Source: Actinomycetota bacterium (lineage in GTDB: Bacteria; Actinomycetota; Actinomycetes; S36-B12; UBA10799). From it: DNA of 64,000 nucleotides. Shown piece after piece: positions 1-8,711 of the stretch; position 1 is the stretch's first letter, and each line of letters starts with the position of its first letter. The DNA lies in the NCBI GenBank assembly GCA_020637055.1, contig JACJWR010000004.1, positions 124,001-188,000 of the forward strand. Reading direction: 5' to 3'. The notes under the pieces were generated by a model. The model was given only the letters and a program-made list of their open reading frames with translations. It was not told where the DNA came from and did not search any database. Made by a program: the position numbers and the translations under genes.

Positions 1-579
1 GTTGTAGGCGACCTGGTCCTGGGCCCAGGAGGGAGCCAGGTGGGGGAGCGGGGCGTAGGCGCCGCCACCGTTGGCCAACCAGGACGACTCGTCGAACTGC
101 CAGGCGCCGTAGTAGCCGTTGCCGGTGTTGGTGGAGTAGTTGCCACCCGACTCGCAGCTCTTCACGCTCATCGCAGCGGCGCTCGAGGCCCAGGCGGCGG
201 CGTCGCCGCCGGCGGCTCCGGTGTTCGCCGCGGGGGCAGGAGCAGCGGCTGCCGCGGCAGCTTGCATGTTGGCGGCGATCGCAGCGGCGTATTCGGCTTG
301 TGCGGCAGCCTCGGCTTCGGCTTGCGCGGCGGCAGCAGCTTCGGCTTCCGCCTGCGCGGCGGCGGCCGCGGCGTCGGCCTGCATCTTTTCGGCGACCGCG
401 GCGCGGATGGCGTCGTCGTTGCTGTTCGAGGCGGCCTCCGGCGCCGGGGCGCTGACAGCGGTTTCGGCGGGGGTCGCGTCGCTGGCCGAGGTCGGCAGTG
501 CACTTGCGGTGGCGACACCGGCGAGGCCGAGGCCGGCGACGGCGGTGATGGTCAGTGTGGTGATGGTCCGGGAGTTCAT
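1..579 (-). CDS. Rpf-like secreted transglycosylase, C-terminus cut by window edge
   Basis: The gene runs off the left edge, leaving 193 codons from the ATG at 579. The first ~30 residues form a signal peptide (hydrophobic stretch TITAVAGLGLAGVATASA). Residues ~50-135 are an Ala/Gln/Glu-rich segment likely to be helical or coiled coil. From ~137 there is a transglycosylase-like (resuscitation-promoting factor type) domain: SCESGGNYSTNTGNGYYGAWQF contains the ESGG catalytic-Glu motif and the GYYGAWQFD motif of the family. Family knowledge: such proteins cleave peptidoglycan glycan strands outside the cell and promote growth or resuscitation. The Shine-Dalgarno is weak (GAGAAG directly before the ATG). 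The fold call is firm; whether it is a true Rpf or a generic wall hydrolase is not settled. Confidence 0.88.
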   Translation of the reverse strand, partial: MNSRTITTLTITAVAGLGLAGVATASALPTSASDATPAETAVSAPAPEAASNSNDDAIRAAVAEKMQADAAAAAAQAEAEAAAAAQAEAEAAAQAEYAAAIAANMQAAAAAAAPAPAANTGAAGGDAAAWASSAAAMSVKSCESGGNYSTNTGNGYYGAWQFDESSWLANGGGAYAPLPHLAPSWAQDQVAYN

Positions 580-729
580 CTTCTCTGTCTCGTCTCTGTG
601 CGGTTTCCGTGTGGATGTTTCGACACAGAAGTGATGCCCGCGTTCGAGGGGACTCAACAGGGGTCAGGTGTGCCCTCGCCAACAAGAACAGTCAGCAATC
701 AGTAAAGGTGGTGCTGGGAGTGGTGTGGA

Positions 730-3054
730 TCAGCTAGATCCGCGACCGCGTGGACGGCTGAGCAGGATCAATACGGCGCCGAGCACCACCGAACCGACGC
801 CGAGGGCCAGCAGCGTGGGCAGGCCATTCGAGCCGGTGGTGGCCAGCGTGGTCGTACCGGTCGAGGTGCTTGTGGTGGATCCGGTGGAGGTGTACGGCGT
901 CGAGGAGTACGGGTTGGTGTAGGTGCTGGTGGTGGCGAAGGGATCCGAATAACTGCTGGCGTACGGATCGGTGTAGCTGCTCGAGAACGGATCCACGTAG
1001 GAGGTGGAGGTGTTGCTGGTGGCGAACGGATCGATGGTGGACGACGTGTTCGCCGCGACCGTGGTGCTCGTTGCCGCCGGGGTGGCCGCCCTTGTGGTTG
1101 CCGTCACTGGGGCGGTGGTGGCCGTCGTCGGGGCGGGCGTCACCACCGGACGGGTGCCGGTCGGAGTCGGAGTGGGGGTCGGGGTGGGCAGCGGAGTTGG
1201 GCTCGTGGTCGGGATCGGTCCGACCGGCAGCGGCGCCGAGGGCGACGACGCGGCGGAGGTCCCCACGGCGTTGGTCGCGGTCACCGTGAACTGGTAGAAC
1301 ATCCCGAGTTCGAGGTTGTCGATCCGGCAGGAGAATTCGGTGACCGCGGTGCAGGTGCTGGAGTTCCGGTTGTTGCTCACGGTGTAGGAGGTGACGTAGG
1401 CGCCACCGGTGTCGTCGGGCGCCTGCCAGGCGATCTGCACGGAATTGGTGCCCACCTTCAGCGCCGAGACCCGGTTGGGCTTGCTCGGCACTGTGGCGGC
1501 CGGCCGGGACGGTGGGAAGTTGATCTCAATGGCCGCGGCGTCATCGGTGCTGCCGGTGAGTTTCACCGAGACGTCCCCGAGCGCCACCGGGGTGCCCAGC
1601 GGCAGGCCCGCATCGCCGTCGAAGCGTCCTCCGCTGGCCTCGGAGTAGGGGTTGAGTGCCGGATCCGCGTCGAGCAGGTAGATCGAGCGCGGCTCGAGTT
1701 CCAGGCCGTTGGTGAACTTGGTGCCGGGGTGCTCGGCGAACACCTTCGTGACGAAAACACCACTCAGCAGATGGTTGGGGGTTGCAGCGTCGAGCAGAGT
1801 CGCGTCGAGGCCCACCGGGGTGCGGTACTCCAGGTAGTAGGCGTTGCCGGCCGCGTCGGTGATGCGCGCGAATTTCACACCCGCTGCAGACCCTGCGGTC
1901 GGCACCAGGGTGAGGGTTTGGGTGGGAGCCGTGGCCAAGACGTCGACCAGCGTGTCCGGCGTGGTGAGTCCCATGAGGAAGCTGTGATGACCGCCGAGCG
2001 CGGGCTGCATACCTGGTTCCCAGGAACCCATCACCGAATAGACGCCGCCGTACTCGGCGCCCCGGCATTGGGAGGCAGGGGCGTTGATCAAGGTGGCGTC
2101 GAGTTCGGTGCAGATCGCTTCGTTGGAGTGGTTCAACGACATGTTGTGACCGAGTTGGTGAGCCAGCGTCGCGCTGGTGTCGCCGTCCACTCCGGCGGCC
2201 AGGGCCTGGTCGCCGTTGAGGATGATGAATCCGCCGGTGTCCTGGGTGCCCCCCACCGAACCCCAGCCGCTGGTGTCCTTCTCGTCCTGATGCCAGCATT
2301 GCGGGATCGCGATCACCAGGTGCTTGCGCGGGCCCTCCTGCCAGTCCGTGCGCAACCGCACTTCGTCGTAGGCCGCGAAGAGGTCGATGCACGGCGGTTT
2401 GGACAACGCGATCGAATCGAATTCGGCCACCACCTGGTAGTCCACCTTGCCGTCGGTGGCTGCCCGCCAGTAGTCGCCGGCTTCGGTTGCGGCCTGCTCG
2501 AGTTCGGAGAACTCCGGGGCTTCGAAGAGTTCCGGTCCCGGCCAGACCGCACGCACCAGCGTGAGTTCGTGGACGACCGGATCTGCGAGTGGCACCAGCG
2601 GGGCCTCCTGCAGCACCACCAGGGAACCGGGCACCACCGTGGTGTCGGCGGCCTCCGGGTACAGCAACTCCGAAGAGCCGGGTGCCGCCGGGACCGGCGC
2701 AGGGGTCGGGGCACCGACCGTCACGGCCACCGAAACCTTGTCGCCACCGGCGAGTCCCAAGCGATCCGCCTCCGCCAGCAGACCGTCGACGGTGACCCGC
2801 CCGTCGGGTGTGACGATGGAAGCGCTCGGCCCGAGCGGATCGTCGGCCAGCACCTGCAGTGTGCCCACGATGCGGCCGTCATCGGCGGCCGCCGGTGTCA
2901 GTGGAACGGCAGCCAGCAGCAACGCCCCGATGCCGAGCAGCCCCAGCCCGATCCGGCGCAGCCGGGACCCTACGCCGACATCCTTCCGGCGCGGGCCGTC
3001 CTGACGCACTCGCCTTCCCTGCGCGCCGCGCGATTTCCGGCTGTTCCCGCCCAT
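730..3054 (-). CDS. Secreted M11-like (gametolysin) pseudo-metalloprotease with FN3 domain and LAxTG wall anchor
   Basis: 774 residues from the ATG at 3054, chosen over the ATG 30 nt upstream because AGGGAG lies 6 nt before it. Order: Arg/Lys-rich leader and signal peptide (to ~60), a metalloprotease-like domain (~130-500), a fibronectin type III domain (~525-615), a long Pro/Thr/Ser stalk, then LATTG at ~737, a hydrophobic helix and a basic tail (RPRGRGSS). The tail is a sortase signal of the LAxTG kind used by class E sortases. The zinc motif reads HQLGHNMSLNH, followed by a Met-turn-like YSVMGS: the His ligands remain, but the catalytic Glu of HExxH is Gln (codon CAA). It is therefore either inactive or a binding module. 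A surface role is inferred; the substrate is unknown. Confidence 0.82.
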   Translation of the reverse strand: MGGNSRKSRGAQGRRVRQDGPRRKDVGVGSRLRRIGLGLLGIGALLLAAVPLTPAAADDGRIVGTLQVLADDPLGPSASIVTPDGRVTVDGLLAEADRLGLAGGDKVSVAVTVGAPTPAPVPAAPGSSELLYPEAADTTVVPGSLVVLQEAPLVPLADPVVHELTLVRAVWPGPELFEAPEFSELEQAATEAGDYWRAATDGKVDYQVVAEFDSIALSKPPCIDLFAAYDEVRLRTDWQEGPRKHLVIAIPQCWHQDEKDTSGWGSVGGTQDTGGFIILNGDQALAAGVDGDTSATLAHQLGHNMSLNHSNEAICTELDATLINAPASQCRGAEYGGVYSVMGSWEPGMQPALGGHHSFLMGLTTPDTLVDVLATAPTQTLTLVPTAGSAAGVKFARITDAAGNAYYLEYRTPVGLDATLLDAATPNHLLSGVFVTKVFAEHPGTKFTNGLELEPRSIYLLDADPALNPYSEASGGRFDGDAGLPLGTPVALGDVSVKLTGSTDDAAAIEINFPPSRPAATVPSKPNRVSALKVGTNSVQIAWQAPDDTGGAYVTSYTVSNNRNSSTCTAVTEFSCRIDNLELGMFYQFTVTATNAVGTSAASSPSAPLPVGPIPTTSPTPLPTPTPTPTPTGTRPVVTPAPTTATTAPVTATTRAATPAATSTTVAANTSSTIDPFATSNTSTSYVDPFSSSYTDPYASSYSDPFATTSTYTNPYSSTPYTSTGSTTSTSTGTTTLATTGSNGLPTLLALGVGSVVLGAVLILLSRPRGRGSS

Positions 3055-3208
3055 CGCCCGCTCCCTACTGTCACACGTGCCCATCGCTAGTCACACTACT
3101 CCGAGACGGCCTTGACTTCGGGTCGGATACGGCTGTACGGGCTACACTCGCGGGCAGCAGGCCGTCGCAGTCCGGCAAGGATCCAGCAGCCGCAAGGAGC
3201 GCCGATTC

Positions 3209-3970
3209 GTGACCACAGTCGTCTCCGTCCACTCCTTCCGCGGCGGCACCGGCAAGAGCAACACCACCGCCAACGTGGCCGCTCTGCTGGCGGCCGCCGG
3301 CAAGCGGGTGGCGGTGATCGACACCGATATCCAGAGCCCCGGCATCCACGTCCTCTTCGGGTTCGACGACGACTTCGACAACACCCTGAACGACTTCCTC
3401 TGGGGCAACATCGACATCGTGGCCGCCGCGCACGAGGTGACCGACGTCGTGCTCGCCGACGTGCCGGTGCGGCCCGGGGGTGCGCTGTTCCTGATCCCGT
3501 CCAGTATGAAGGCGTCGGATATCGCCCGAGTGCTGCGCGATGGCTACGACGTCGGCACCCTCAACGAAGGATTCCGATCCTTGGCCCGCCGGTTGGCGCT
3601 GGACTACCTCTTCATCGACACCCACCCGGGGCTGAACGAGGAGACCATGCTGTCGCTGACAGTTAGCGATGTGCTGCTGTTGATCCTGCGGCCGGACAAG
3701 CAGGACTTCCAGGGCACGGCGGTCACGGTCGACATCGCCCGACGCCTCGACGTTCCGCTGTTGCTGCTGGTGGTGAACAAGGTGCCCTCCGGCGTGGACA
3801 CAGCCGACCTGCGGGCCCAACTCGATGCCGCCTACCGGGCGGAAACCGCGGCCGTGATGCCGCTGTCGGAGCAGGTCGTGCAGAACGCTTCCGGCGGGCT
3901 CTTCGCACTGTCCCACCCGGAGCATCCGTGGTCCCAGCAGGTCAAAGCCCTCGCCGACCGGTTCGCCTAG
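3209..3970 (+). CDS. MinD/ParA-family P-loop ATPase
   Basis: 253 residues, GTG start at 3209 with AAGGAG about 6 nt upstream. The deviant Walker A is FRGGTGKSNTT (residues ~10-20), followed by VIDTDIQSPG (switch I/A' Asp) and FIDTHPGLNEE (Walker B, switch II). The signature Lys of the ParA/MinD family is replaced by Arg in the usual KGGxGK. Family members dimerise on ATP and position proteins, plasmids or membrane complexes. No ParB, MinE or cargo gene lies beside it: it is divergent from the wall-anchored protein and convergent with the serine hydrolase (11-nt gap). It is a stand-alone ATPase of unknown partner, not the chromosomal ParA. Confidence 0.85.
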   Translation: MTTVVSVHSFRGGTGKSNTTANVAALLAAAGKRVAVIDTDIQSPGIHVLFGFDDDFDNTLNDFLWGNIDIVAAAHEVTDVVLADVPVRPGGALFLIPSSMKASDIARVLRDGYDVGTLNEGFRSLARRLALDYLFIDTHPGLNEETMLSLTVSDVLLLILRPDKQDFQGTAVTVDIARRLDVPLLLLVVNKVPSGVDTADLRAQLDAAYRAETAAVMPLSEQVVQNASGGLFALSHPEHPWSQQVKALADRFA

Positions 3971-3981
3971 CGGCCCGGCCG

Positions 3982-5625
3982 TCACTCGCGTACGAAGGTG
4001 CCCAACCCGTCGGCATTGAGGAACTCCACGGTGACCTGATCGGATTCCCCGCCCACAGGTGCCGCGAAAGTCACTGCCGAGAGTCCGACGGCGTTCTCGC
4101 CGCGCGGTTCGTAGGAATACGTGGTTCCGGACCAGTGCGTTAGCGGGAACTCCATGCTCTTCGGCCCGAGCACCATGACCAACGAATCCCCGCGCTGCAC
4201 CACCTGCATCGGGCCGTAGTAGTCGTTCGAGTACGTCCCGGACAGGGCAGCCAGCGGGGGGCTCGGGCTGGGAGTCGCCGGCGCCTTCTCGTTCGCCAGT
4301 CTGCTCGGGTTGGTGCCGAACTGGGCATCCATGAGTTCCTTGATCGCCGGTTGCCAATCCCGGCTGATCTCGCCGGTTTCGACGATGTCCAGGAAGGACG
4401 CGGCGATCGCCTCCGGAGCCCCCTGCGGGGCACCGTTGGTCAGCACGACGATGCCGAGATCCTCGGCCGGGAGCAGCGTCAGGGTGGTTGAGGCGCCGAG
4501 GTTGAACGCTCCGCTGTGGCTCAACCGCACCCTCCCGGTGTCGTCGGTGCCGGAGCCGATCCCCAAGGCGTAGAAACCAGGCCGGGCCGCCGCAGTCGCC
4601 GCCTCGCTGCTGAGGATGTGCGGCTCCCGGGACTGCTGCAGCACCTCGGGCGCCACCAGTGCGGACCCCTCCCACTCACCCTCATCGAGTTGCAGCGTCA
4701 ACCACTTGGCCATGTCCGCCGCGGTCGAACTCACCCCGCCGGCGGGCGATTGCGCCTGCGGATCCCGCACCTCGAGTGCTTGGTACGAGCCGTCGATCCA
4801 TTGGTGAGTGACTGCCTTGTTCTCCGCGGTCTCGTAGGCGATGAAGTCCGAGTTGGTGGCGGTCATTCCCAGCGGTTCGTAGAGCCGCTCGGCCGACAAC
4901 CGCGCCCAACTCGTGCCCTGCGAGGCGGCCACGGCTTCGGCCGCGGCCGTGAGGCCGAAGTTGGTGTAGAGGAACTGCGACCTGAACCCCTCGAGCGGCA
5001 GCAGTCGCAGTTTGGTGAGTATCTCGGTCTGGTTGAAACCGAGATCCTCCAGCAGGTCTCCGGCGTGGTCGGGCAGTCCGCTCCGGTGGGAGTACAGGTC
5101 GGCCAGGGTCACGTTCTCGGTGACGTACGGGTCGGACAGGGCGAAGGTGGGAAGGTACTTCGTCACCGGGTCGTCCCAGGTCACATCGGTGTCGCTGACG
5201 ACCGACGAGACGACGGTGGCTCCGACCGGCTTGGACAGGGAGGCGAGCTGGAACACGGTGTTCTCGTCCACCGGTGCCGGATTGCCGAGTTCGCGCACAC
5301 CGAAGCCCTTGAGGAACACGGTGTCGCCGTCGTGAACCACCGCGACCGATACCCCGGGAACCCCCGACTTGGCCATGACGTCGTCGACTATCGCATCGAG
5401 CGACTCGACCGCCCGGTCGATCTGCCCCTCGGGAATGGTGACTGCCGAGTGCTCGGCCGGATTGCCCTCCACCGGTGGGCTCGCGAACGGCAACGCGGAT
5501 TCGTTCGCGGCCGGATCGGCTCCCGTGGAGGATCCGCAACCCGTCATCAGCGCGGCCGCCGCGGCGGCCACGGCGATGACCGCGAATCCGCGTCGAACCG
5601 ATCCGGTCGGTGTGCCCCCGCTCAT
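3982..5625 (-). CDS. Serine hydrolase lipoprotein, class C beta-lactamase fold
   Basis: 547 residues. An N-terminal lipoprotein signal ends in the lipobox LMTGC (Cys ~30). The beta-lactamase/DD-peptidase fold carries SLSK (nucleophile motif SxxK, ~130), YTN (YxN motif) and HSG near 375 (third motif). The C-terminal ~100 residues resemble the DUF3471-type beta domain often attached to this family. It is probably anchored on the outer face of the membrane. Members hydrolyse D-amino-acid peptides, esters or beta-lactams, and the substrate here cannot be read from sequence. The start lies 7 nt after the rocD stop, so the two are very likely co-transcribed. Confidence 0.87.
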   Translation of the reverse strand: MSGGTPTGSVRRGFAVIAVAAAAAALMTGCGSSTGADPAANESALPFASPPVEGNPAEHSAVTIPEGQIDRAVESLDAIVDDVMAKSGVPGVSVAVVHDGDTVFLKGFGVRELGNPAPVDENTVFQLASLSKPVGATVVSSVVSDTDVTWDDPVTKYLPTFALSDPYVTENVTLADLYSHRSGLPDHAGDLLEDLGFNQTEILTKLRLLPLEGFRSQFLYTNFGLTAAAEAVAASQGTSWARLSAERLYEPLGMTATNSDFIAYETAENKAVTHQWIDGSYQALEVRDPQAQSPAGGVSSTAADMAKWLTLQLDEGEWEGSALVAPEVLQQSREPHILSSEAATAAARPGFYALGIGSGTDDTGRVRLSHSGAFNLGASTTLTLLPAEDLGIVVLTNGAPQGAPEAIAASFLDIVETGEISRDWQPAIKELMDAQFGTNPSRLANEKAPATPSPSPPLAALSGTYSNDYYGPMQVVQRGDSLVMVLGPKSMEFPLTHWSGTTYSYEPRGENAVGLSAVTFAAPVGGESDQVTVEFLNADGLGTFVRE

Positions 5626-5632
5626 CGGGCTC

Positions 5633-6832
5633 TCATCCCAGGACGTCCAACACGATGTCGATCCCGGCGTCGAGGTCGGCCTCGTCGATCATCAGCGGTG
5701 GTGCGAGTCGAAGGGTCGTGTCGTGGGTCTCCTTGACGATCAGTCCCGCCTCCAGCGCGCGGAGGCAGCGGGGGCGCACCGGGGCGAACTCGGCCTTGAC
5801 CTGCACTCCGGCCCACAGGCCGCGACCGCGCACCTGTTCCACCGACTCCGGAGCCTCGTTGTGCAGCCTGGCCAACATGTGGGTGCCCAGTTCCCGAGAT
5901 CGTTGCTGGTACTCCCCGGTGGCCAACATCGCAACCACCTCCCGCCCCACGGCAAGTGCCAGCGGATTGCCGCCGAAGGTGGAGCCGTGCTGTCCCGGTT
6001 CCAGCACCCCTAGCACGTCATCGCGCGAGACCACCGCCGAGACGGGCACGATCCCGCCACCGAGCGCCTTGCCGAGCACGAGCACGTCGGGCGTGACCCC
6101 CTCCCAGTCGCACGTCAGGGTGGCACCCGTGCGGCCCAAGCCGGACTGCACCTCGTCGGCGACGAAGAGCACATCGGCCGCGCGGCACGCGGCGGCAGCT
6201 TCGCTGAGGTAACCCGGCGGCGGGACGATGACTCCGGCCTCGCCTTGGATCGGCTCGACCAGGAACGCCACGACGTTGGGGTCTGCCAGTGCCGCCCTGA
6301 GGGATTCGATGTCGCCGTAGCTGACCGCCCGGAATCCGGGTGTGAAGGGGCCGAAGTCGTCCCGGGCCACCGGATCGTCGCTGAACGAGATGATGGTCGT
6401 CGTTCGACCGTGAAAGTTGTGCCGAGCCACCAGTACAACGGCTTCACCCGGCGGCACACCTTTCACGCGATAGCCCCAAGCCCGCGACACTTTGATCGCC
6501 GTTTCCACCCCCTCGGCGCCGGTGTTCATGGGCAACACCCGATCCATCCCCACCAGGTCGGCCAACTCCTCGCAGAATGGACCCAACTGGTCGGAATGAA
6601 CCGCTCGGCTGGTGAGGGTCACCTTGCCGAGTTGATCGATCGCGGCCGCGACCAGGCGTGGGTGGCGGTGTCCGAAGTTCAGCGCCGAGTAGGCGCTGAG
6701 GAAGTCCAGGTAGCGTCGGCCCTCGACATCGGTGACCCAAGCACCCTCCGCGGAGGCGACCACCACGGGGAGCGGATGGTAGTTGTGTGCTCCGCGCTCA
6801 TCCTCGAGTTGGCGCAATGCCGCAGAATCCAT
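5633..6832 (-). CDS. rocD: Ornithine--oxo-acid aminotransferase
   Basis: 399 residues, the standard length for the family. A class III PLP aminotransferase: NTGAEGVETAIK (phosphate-binding region), HGRTTTIISFS, FLVEPIQGEAGV, ADEVQSGLGRTG (PLP-ring Asp) and VLGKALGGGIVPVSA with the Schiff-base Lys. The NTGAEGVETAIK and GRTTTIISFS blocks point to ornithine aminotransferase rather than acetylornithine or GABA transaminases. It converts ornithine and 2-oxoglutarate to glutamate semialdehyde and glutamate in arginine catabolism. It sits 25 nt after the Pro-Thr-rich membrane protein and 7 nt before the serine hydrolase. No arginase gene is in the window. Confidence 0.9.
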   Translation of the reverse strand: MDSAALRQLEDERGAHNYHPLPVVVASAEGAWVTDVEGRRYLDFLSAYSALNFGHRHPRLVAAAIDQLGKVTLTSRAVHSDQLGPFCEELADLVGMDRVLPMNTGAEGVETAIKVSRAWGYRVKGVPPGEAVVLVARHNFHGRTTTIISFSDDPVARDDFGPFTPGFRAVSYGDIESLRAALADPNVVAFLVEPIQGEAGVIVPPPGYLSEAAAACRAADVLFVADEVQSGLGRTGATLTCDWEGVTPDVLVLGKALGGGIVPVSAVVSRDDVLGVLEPGQHGSTFGGNPLALAVGREVVAMLATGEYQQRSRELGTHMLARLHNEAPESVEQVRGRGLWAGVQVKAEFAPVRPRCLRALEAGLIVKETHDTTLRLAPPLMIDEADLDAGIDIVLDVLG

Positions 6833-6857
6833 GGCACCACCGTAGCCTTCCGAGTGG

Positions 6858-8576
6858 CTAGTTGCGGAACTCCGGCGGACGCGGATCCGCCGGCGGTGAC
6901 GGCTTCACCGGAACGTACGGAGCAGCCTGGTCCAGGATCGCCGGCCGAACCGGGGGGCACCCCTCGCGGACCAGCGGGAACCGGCCGAAGCGCAGGATCG
7001 GACCCACTGCCACCGCGGCGCCGGCAGCAGGGCTGGGCGTGACCGCGGCGGGCGACGGAGTCGGGGTTGGGGTCGGCGTCGGGGTTGGGGTCGGCGTCGG
7101 CGTCGGGGTGGGGGTCGGCGTCGGGGTGGGGGTTGGCGTCGGGGTCGGTGTGGGTTCCGGTTGGGCGCAGTAGGCGATCGCCGCCAGGTAGTCGGTTCGG
7201 GCTTGTGCTTGTGCCGCGTAGAACTGGTCTCGGGCGGCCACCGCCGCCTCCCATTCGGCCAGGGCCTGGTAGTACACGGCCCGGTCGGTTTCGATCTTCC
7301 GCCAGGCGTCGGCGACGATCGCCACCGATACCGCGTATTGCTGGAACTGGGTCACCGAGGCGAGGTAGTCGTTCCACTGTTCGTAGTAGCTGGTGACTTG
7401 GGGTCGCCAGGCCTGCTGGGCCGCCAACAGGTTGCTGCGTGCGGTGGAGCGCAGCGCATCGCGGCGCTCTTCGATCTCGACCTCGTCCACCACCGGCGCA
7501 GTCGTGGACGTGAACTGCCAGCCGCAGCCGGGTCCGAGGGAGTCGATCTGGGGCACCTTGATCACGGTCGAGACAGGTTCGGGTCCAGGGCTGGGCGGTG
7601 CCACCGGCTTGGCCATCGTTGCCGGCAGTTGCAGCGGCCACACCGGATCCGCCGGCTTGCTCGGCCGGTTGACTTCGGGGAGCGAGACCGGTGGTTGGTC
7701 AAGGGCCACCGTGGCGATGCCGGACGGCGGTTTGGGTGGACCGAGCGGATTGACCCGCACTTCGGAGTCGGCGAGCAGCCCCTCGTAGGGGACGTTCGCC
7801 AGCCAGGGGTTGCGCCGCTCATCGCCCATCGCCCCGACCGGATCCAGACAGGTGGTCAGGTTCTGGGCCAGAGCGCCGTCGAGGGCACCGGCGATGGCGC
7901 GTACCTCCGGGTTCGGGCCCACGACCTGCATCAGCACGTCACCGCGGCGCACCAACGCCACGGAGCTGCTGGGCAGATCGGCGATCACGGCCTGCACCCC
8001 GACACCGTCGAGACCGACTGGGGCGTTCACATCACCTCGTTGCTCGGCGCAACCTGCCAGCGAGGCGGCGGCCGTCTCCATCACCCAAGGCCCAGTGCCG
8101 GTGGGGTAGGCCGAGAGGGTCGCCGAAACCGTGCGGTCGTCGACGTTGAAGAACTTGTAGCTGCCGAGCACGGCCTCGGTCGGGGTGTCGATGGTGCAGG
8201 GGAACACGGTCACGCCGCCGCTGCCGAGTTCCACCGCCGGGGTCGACGTGAAGTTGGGTACTTCGGTGGCCATGGTGGCAGCGATGGTGGCGGCCGCGGG
8301 CGAACTCGTCGCAGTCACCGAGCGCGGTGCTTCGTCGCCGCCGTCGTCTTCGGTTCCAGTGAACTGGAAGGGCAGGGCGCCGGCGCCCAGCAAGCCGCCG
8401 GCGGCGACCGCGTTGATCAACAGAACAGCGCCGGTGACCGTCATGGCCGCCCGAGTTGTACCCCTACGATTGCGTCCGGACGTGGGATCATGAGGCGCAC
8501 GGCGGGACTTTGCAGCACCCGCCGGACGGTCGCTGGAACCGTCCGGGGTGCCGACTTCGTCCCACCGTCGGGTCAC
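6858..8576 (-). CDS. Membrane-anchored protein with Pro-Thr stalk, unknown function
   Basis: 572 residues from the GTG at 8576, picked because AAGGAGG (8581-8587) precedes it by 4 nt; the open frame extends further upstream only as antisense of the PBP gene. A basic cytoplasmic N-terminus (~45 residues) leads to one membrane helix (TVTGAVLLINAVAAGGLLGAG). The exterior domain contains Cys residues in PCTIDTP, AGCAEQR and TTCLDP, loosely recalling PknH-type sensor domains, though I would not assign that. A Trp/Tyr/Gln-rich helical segment follows, then an uninterrupted Pro-Thr run and a Pro-rich tail. It is divergent from the class A PBP across 135 bp containing two inverted repeats, which suggests a cell-wall-related role (inference). 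Confidence 0.75.
   Translation of the reverse strand: MTRRWDEVGTPDGSSDRPAGAAKSRRAPHDPTSGRNRRGTTRAAMTVTGAVLLINAVAAGGLLGAGALPFQFTGTEDDGGDEAPRSVTATSSPAAATIAATMATEVPNFTSTPAVELGSGGVTVFPCTIDTPTEAVLGSYKFFNVDDRTVSATLSAYPTGTGPWVMETAAASLAGCAEQRGDVNAPVGLDGVGVQAVIADLPSSSVALVRRGDVLMQVVGPNPEVRAIAGALDGALAQNLTTCLDPVGAMGDERRNPWLANVPYEGLLADSEVRVNPLGPPKPPSGIATVALDQPPVSLPEVNRPSKPADPVWPLQLPATMAKPVAPPSPGPEPVSTVIKVPQIDSLGPGCGWQFTSTTAPVVDEVEIEERRDALRSTARSNLLAAQQAWRPQVTSYYEQWNDYLASVTQFQQYAVSVAIVADAWRKIETDRAVYYQALAEWEAAVAARDQFYAAQAQARTDYLAAIAYCAQPEPTPTPTPTPTPTPTPTPTPTPTPTPTPTPTPTPSPAAVTPSPAAGAAVAVGPILRFGRFPLVREGCPPVRPAILDQAAPYVPVKPSPPADPRPPEFRN
7056..7154 (-). repeat. Pro-Thr dipeptide-coding tandem repeat
   Basis: A 99-nt low-complexity tract in the preceding gene encodes about sixteen uninterrupted Pro-Thr pairs, using mixed CC(C/G) and AC(C/G) codons. 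It probably forms a rigid, glycosylatable extracellular stalk. The 6-nt unit makes it prone to slippage, so its length may vary between strains. Confidence 0.9.
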
Positions 8577-8592
8577 GCTGCCTCCTTGGAGT

Positions 8593-8617
8593 GTGCCCCG
8601 AGGAACCCTCGGGGCAC
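8593..8617. promoter_or_regulatory. Perfect 11-bp inverted repeat in a divergent promoter region
   Basis: GTGCCCCGAGG, loop AAC, CCTCGGGGCAC: a perfect 11-bp palindrome between the divergent starts at 8576 and 8712. It lies 6 nt upstream of the AAGGAGG of the leftward gene, so it would fall in that gene's 5' leader as a hairpin or act as an operator. The regulator is unknown. Confidence 0.6.
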
Positions 8618-8625
8618 GGCTTGGG

Positions 8626-8644
8626 TAGGTACCAGTGTTACCTA
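8626..8644. promoter_or_regulatory. TAGGTA-N7-TACCTA inverted repeat, candidate operator
   Basis: A second dyad, TAGGTA (8626-8631), 7-nt spacer, TACCTA (8639-8644), lies centrally in the same divergent region. It is AT-richer than its surroundings, as expected of a promoter or operator. I could not place convincing -35/-10 pairs in either direction. Confidence 0.45.
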
Positions 8645-8711
8645 TTGGGCGTGGCGGAGCGACGACCAGTTCCCTCGCGCCGGGATCGATTTCGCCGACA
8701 AGGAGGTGGCG

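Noticed and set aside
580..729. c-di-AMP (ydaO-type) riboswitch upstream of the Rpf-like gene
   Set aside because: Such riboswitches often precede rpf genes, but I found no matching conserved core in these 150 nt on the leftward strand.
7056..7154. CRISPR or minisatellite array
   Set aside because: It is a hexanucleotide coding repeat for Pro-Thr without spacers, inside a gene.
7161..8711. Long upstream extension of the PBP reading frame
   Set aside because: The extra 517 codons are antisense to the Pro-Thr-rich membrane protein and precede a strong AAGGAGGT/GTG start at 8712.
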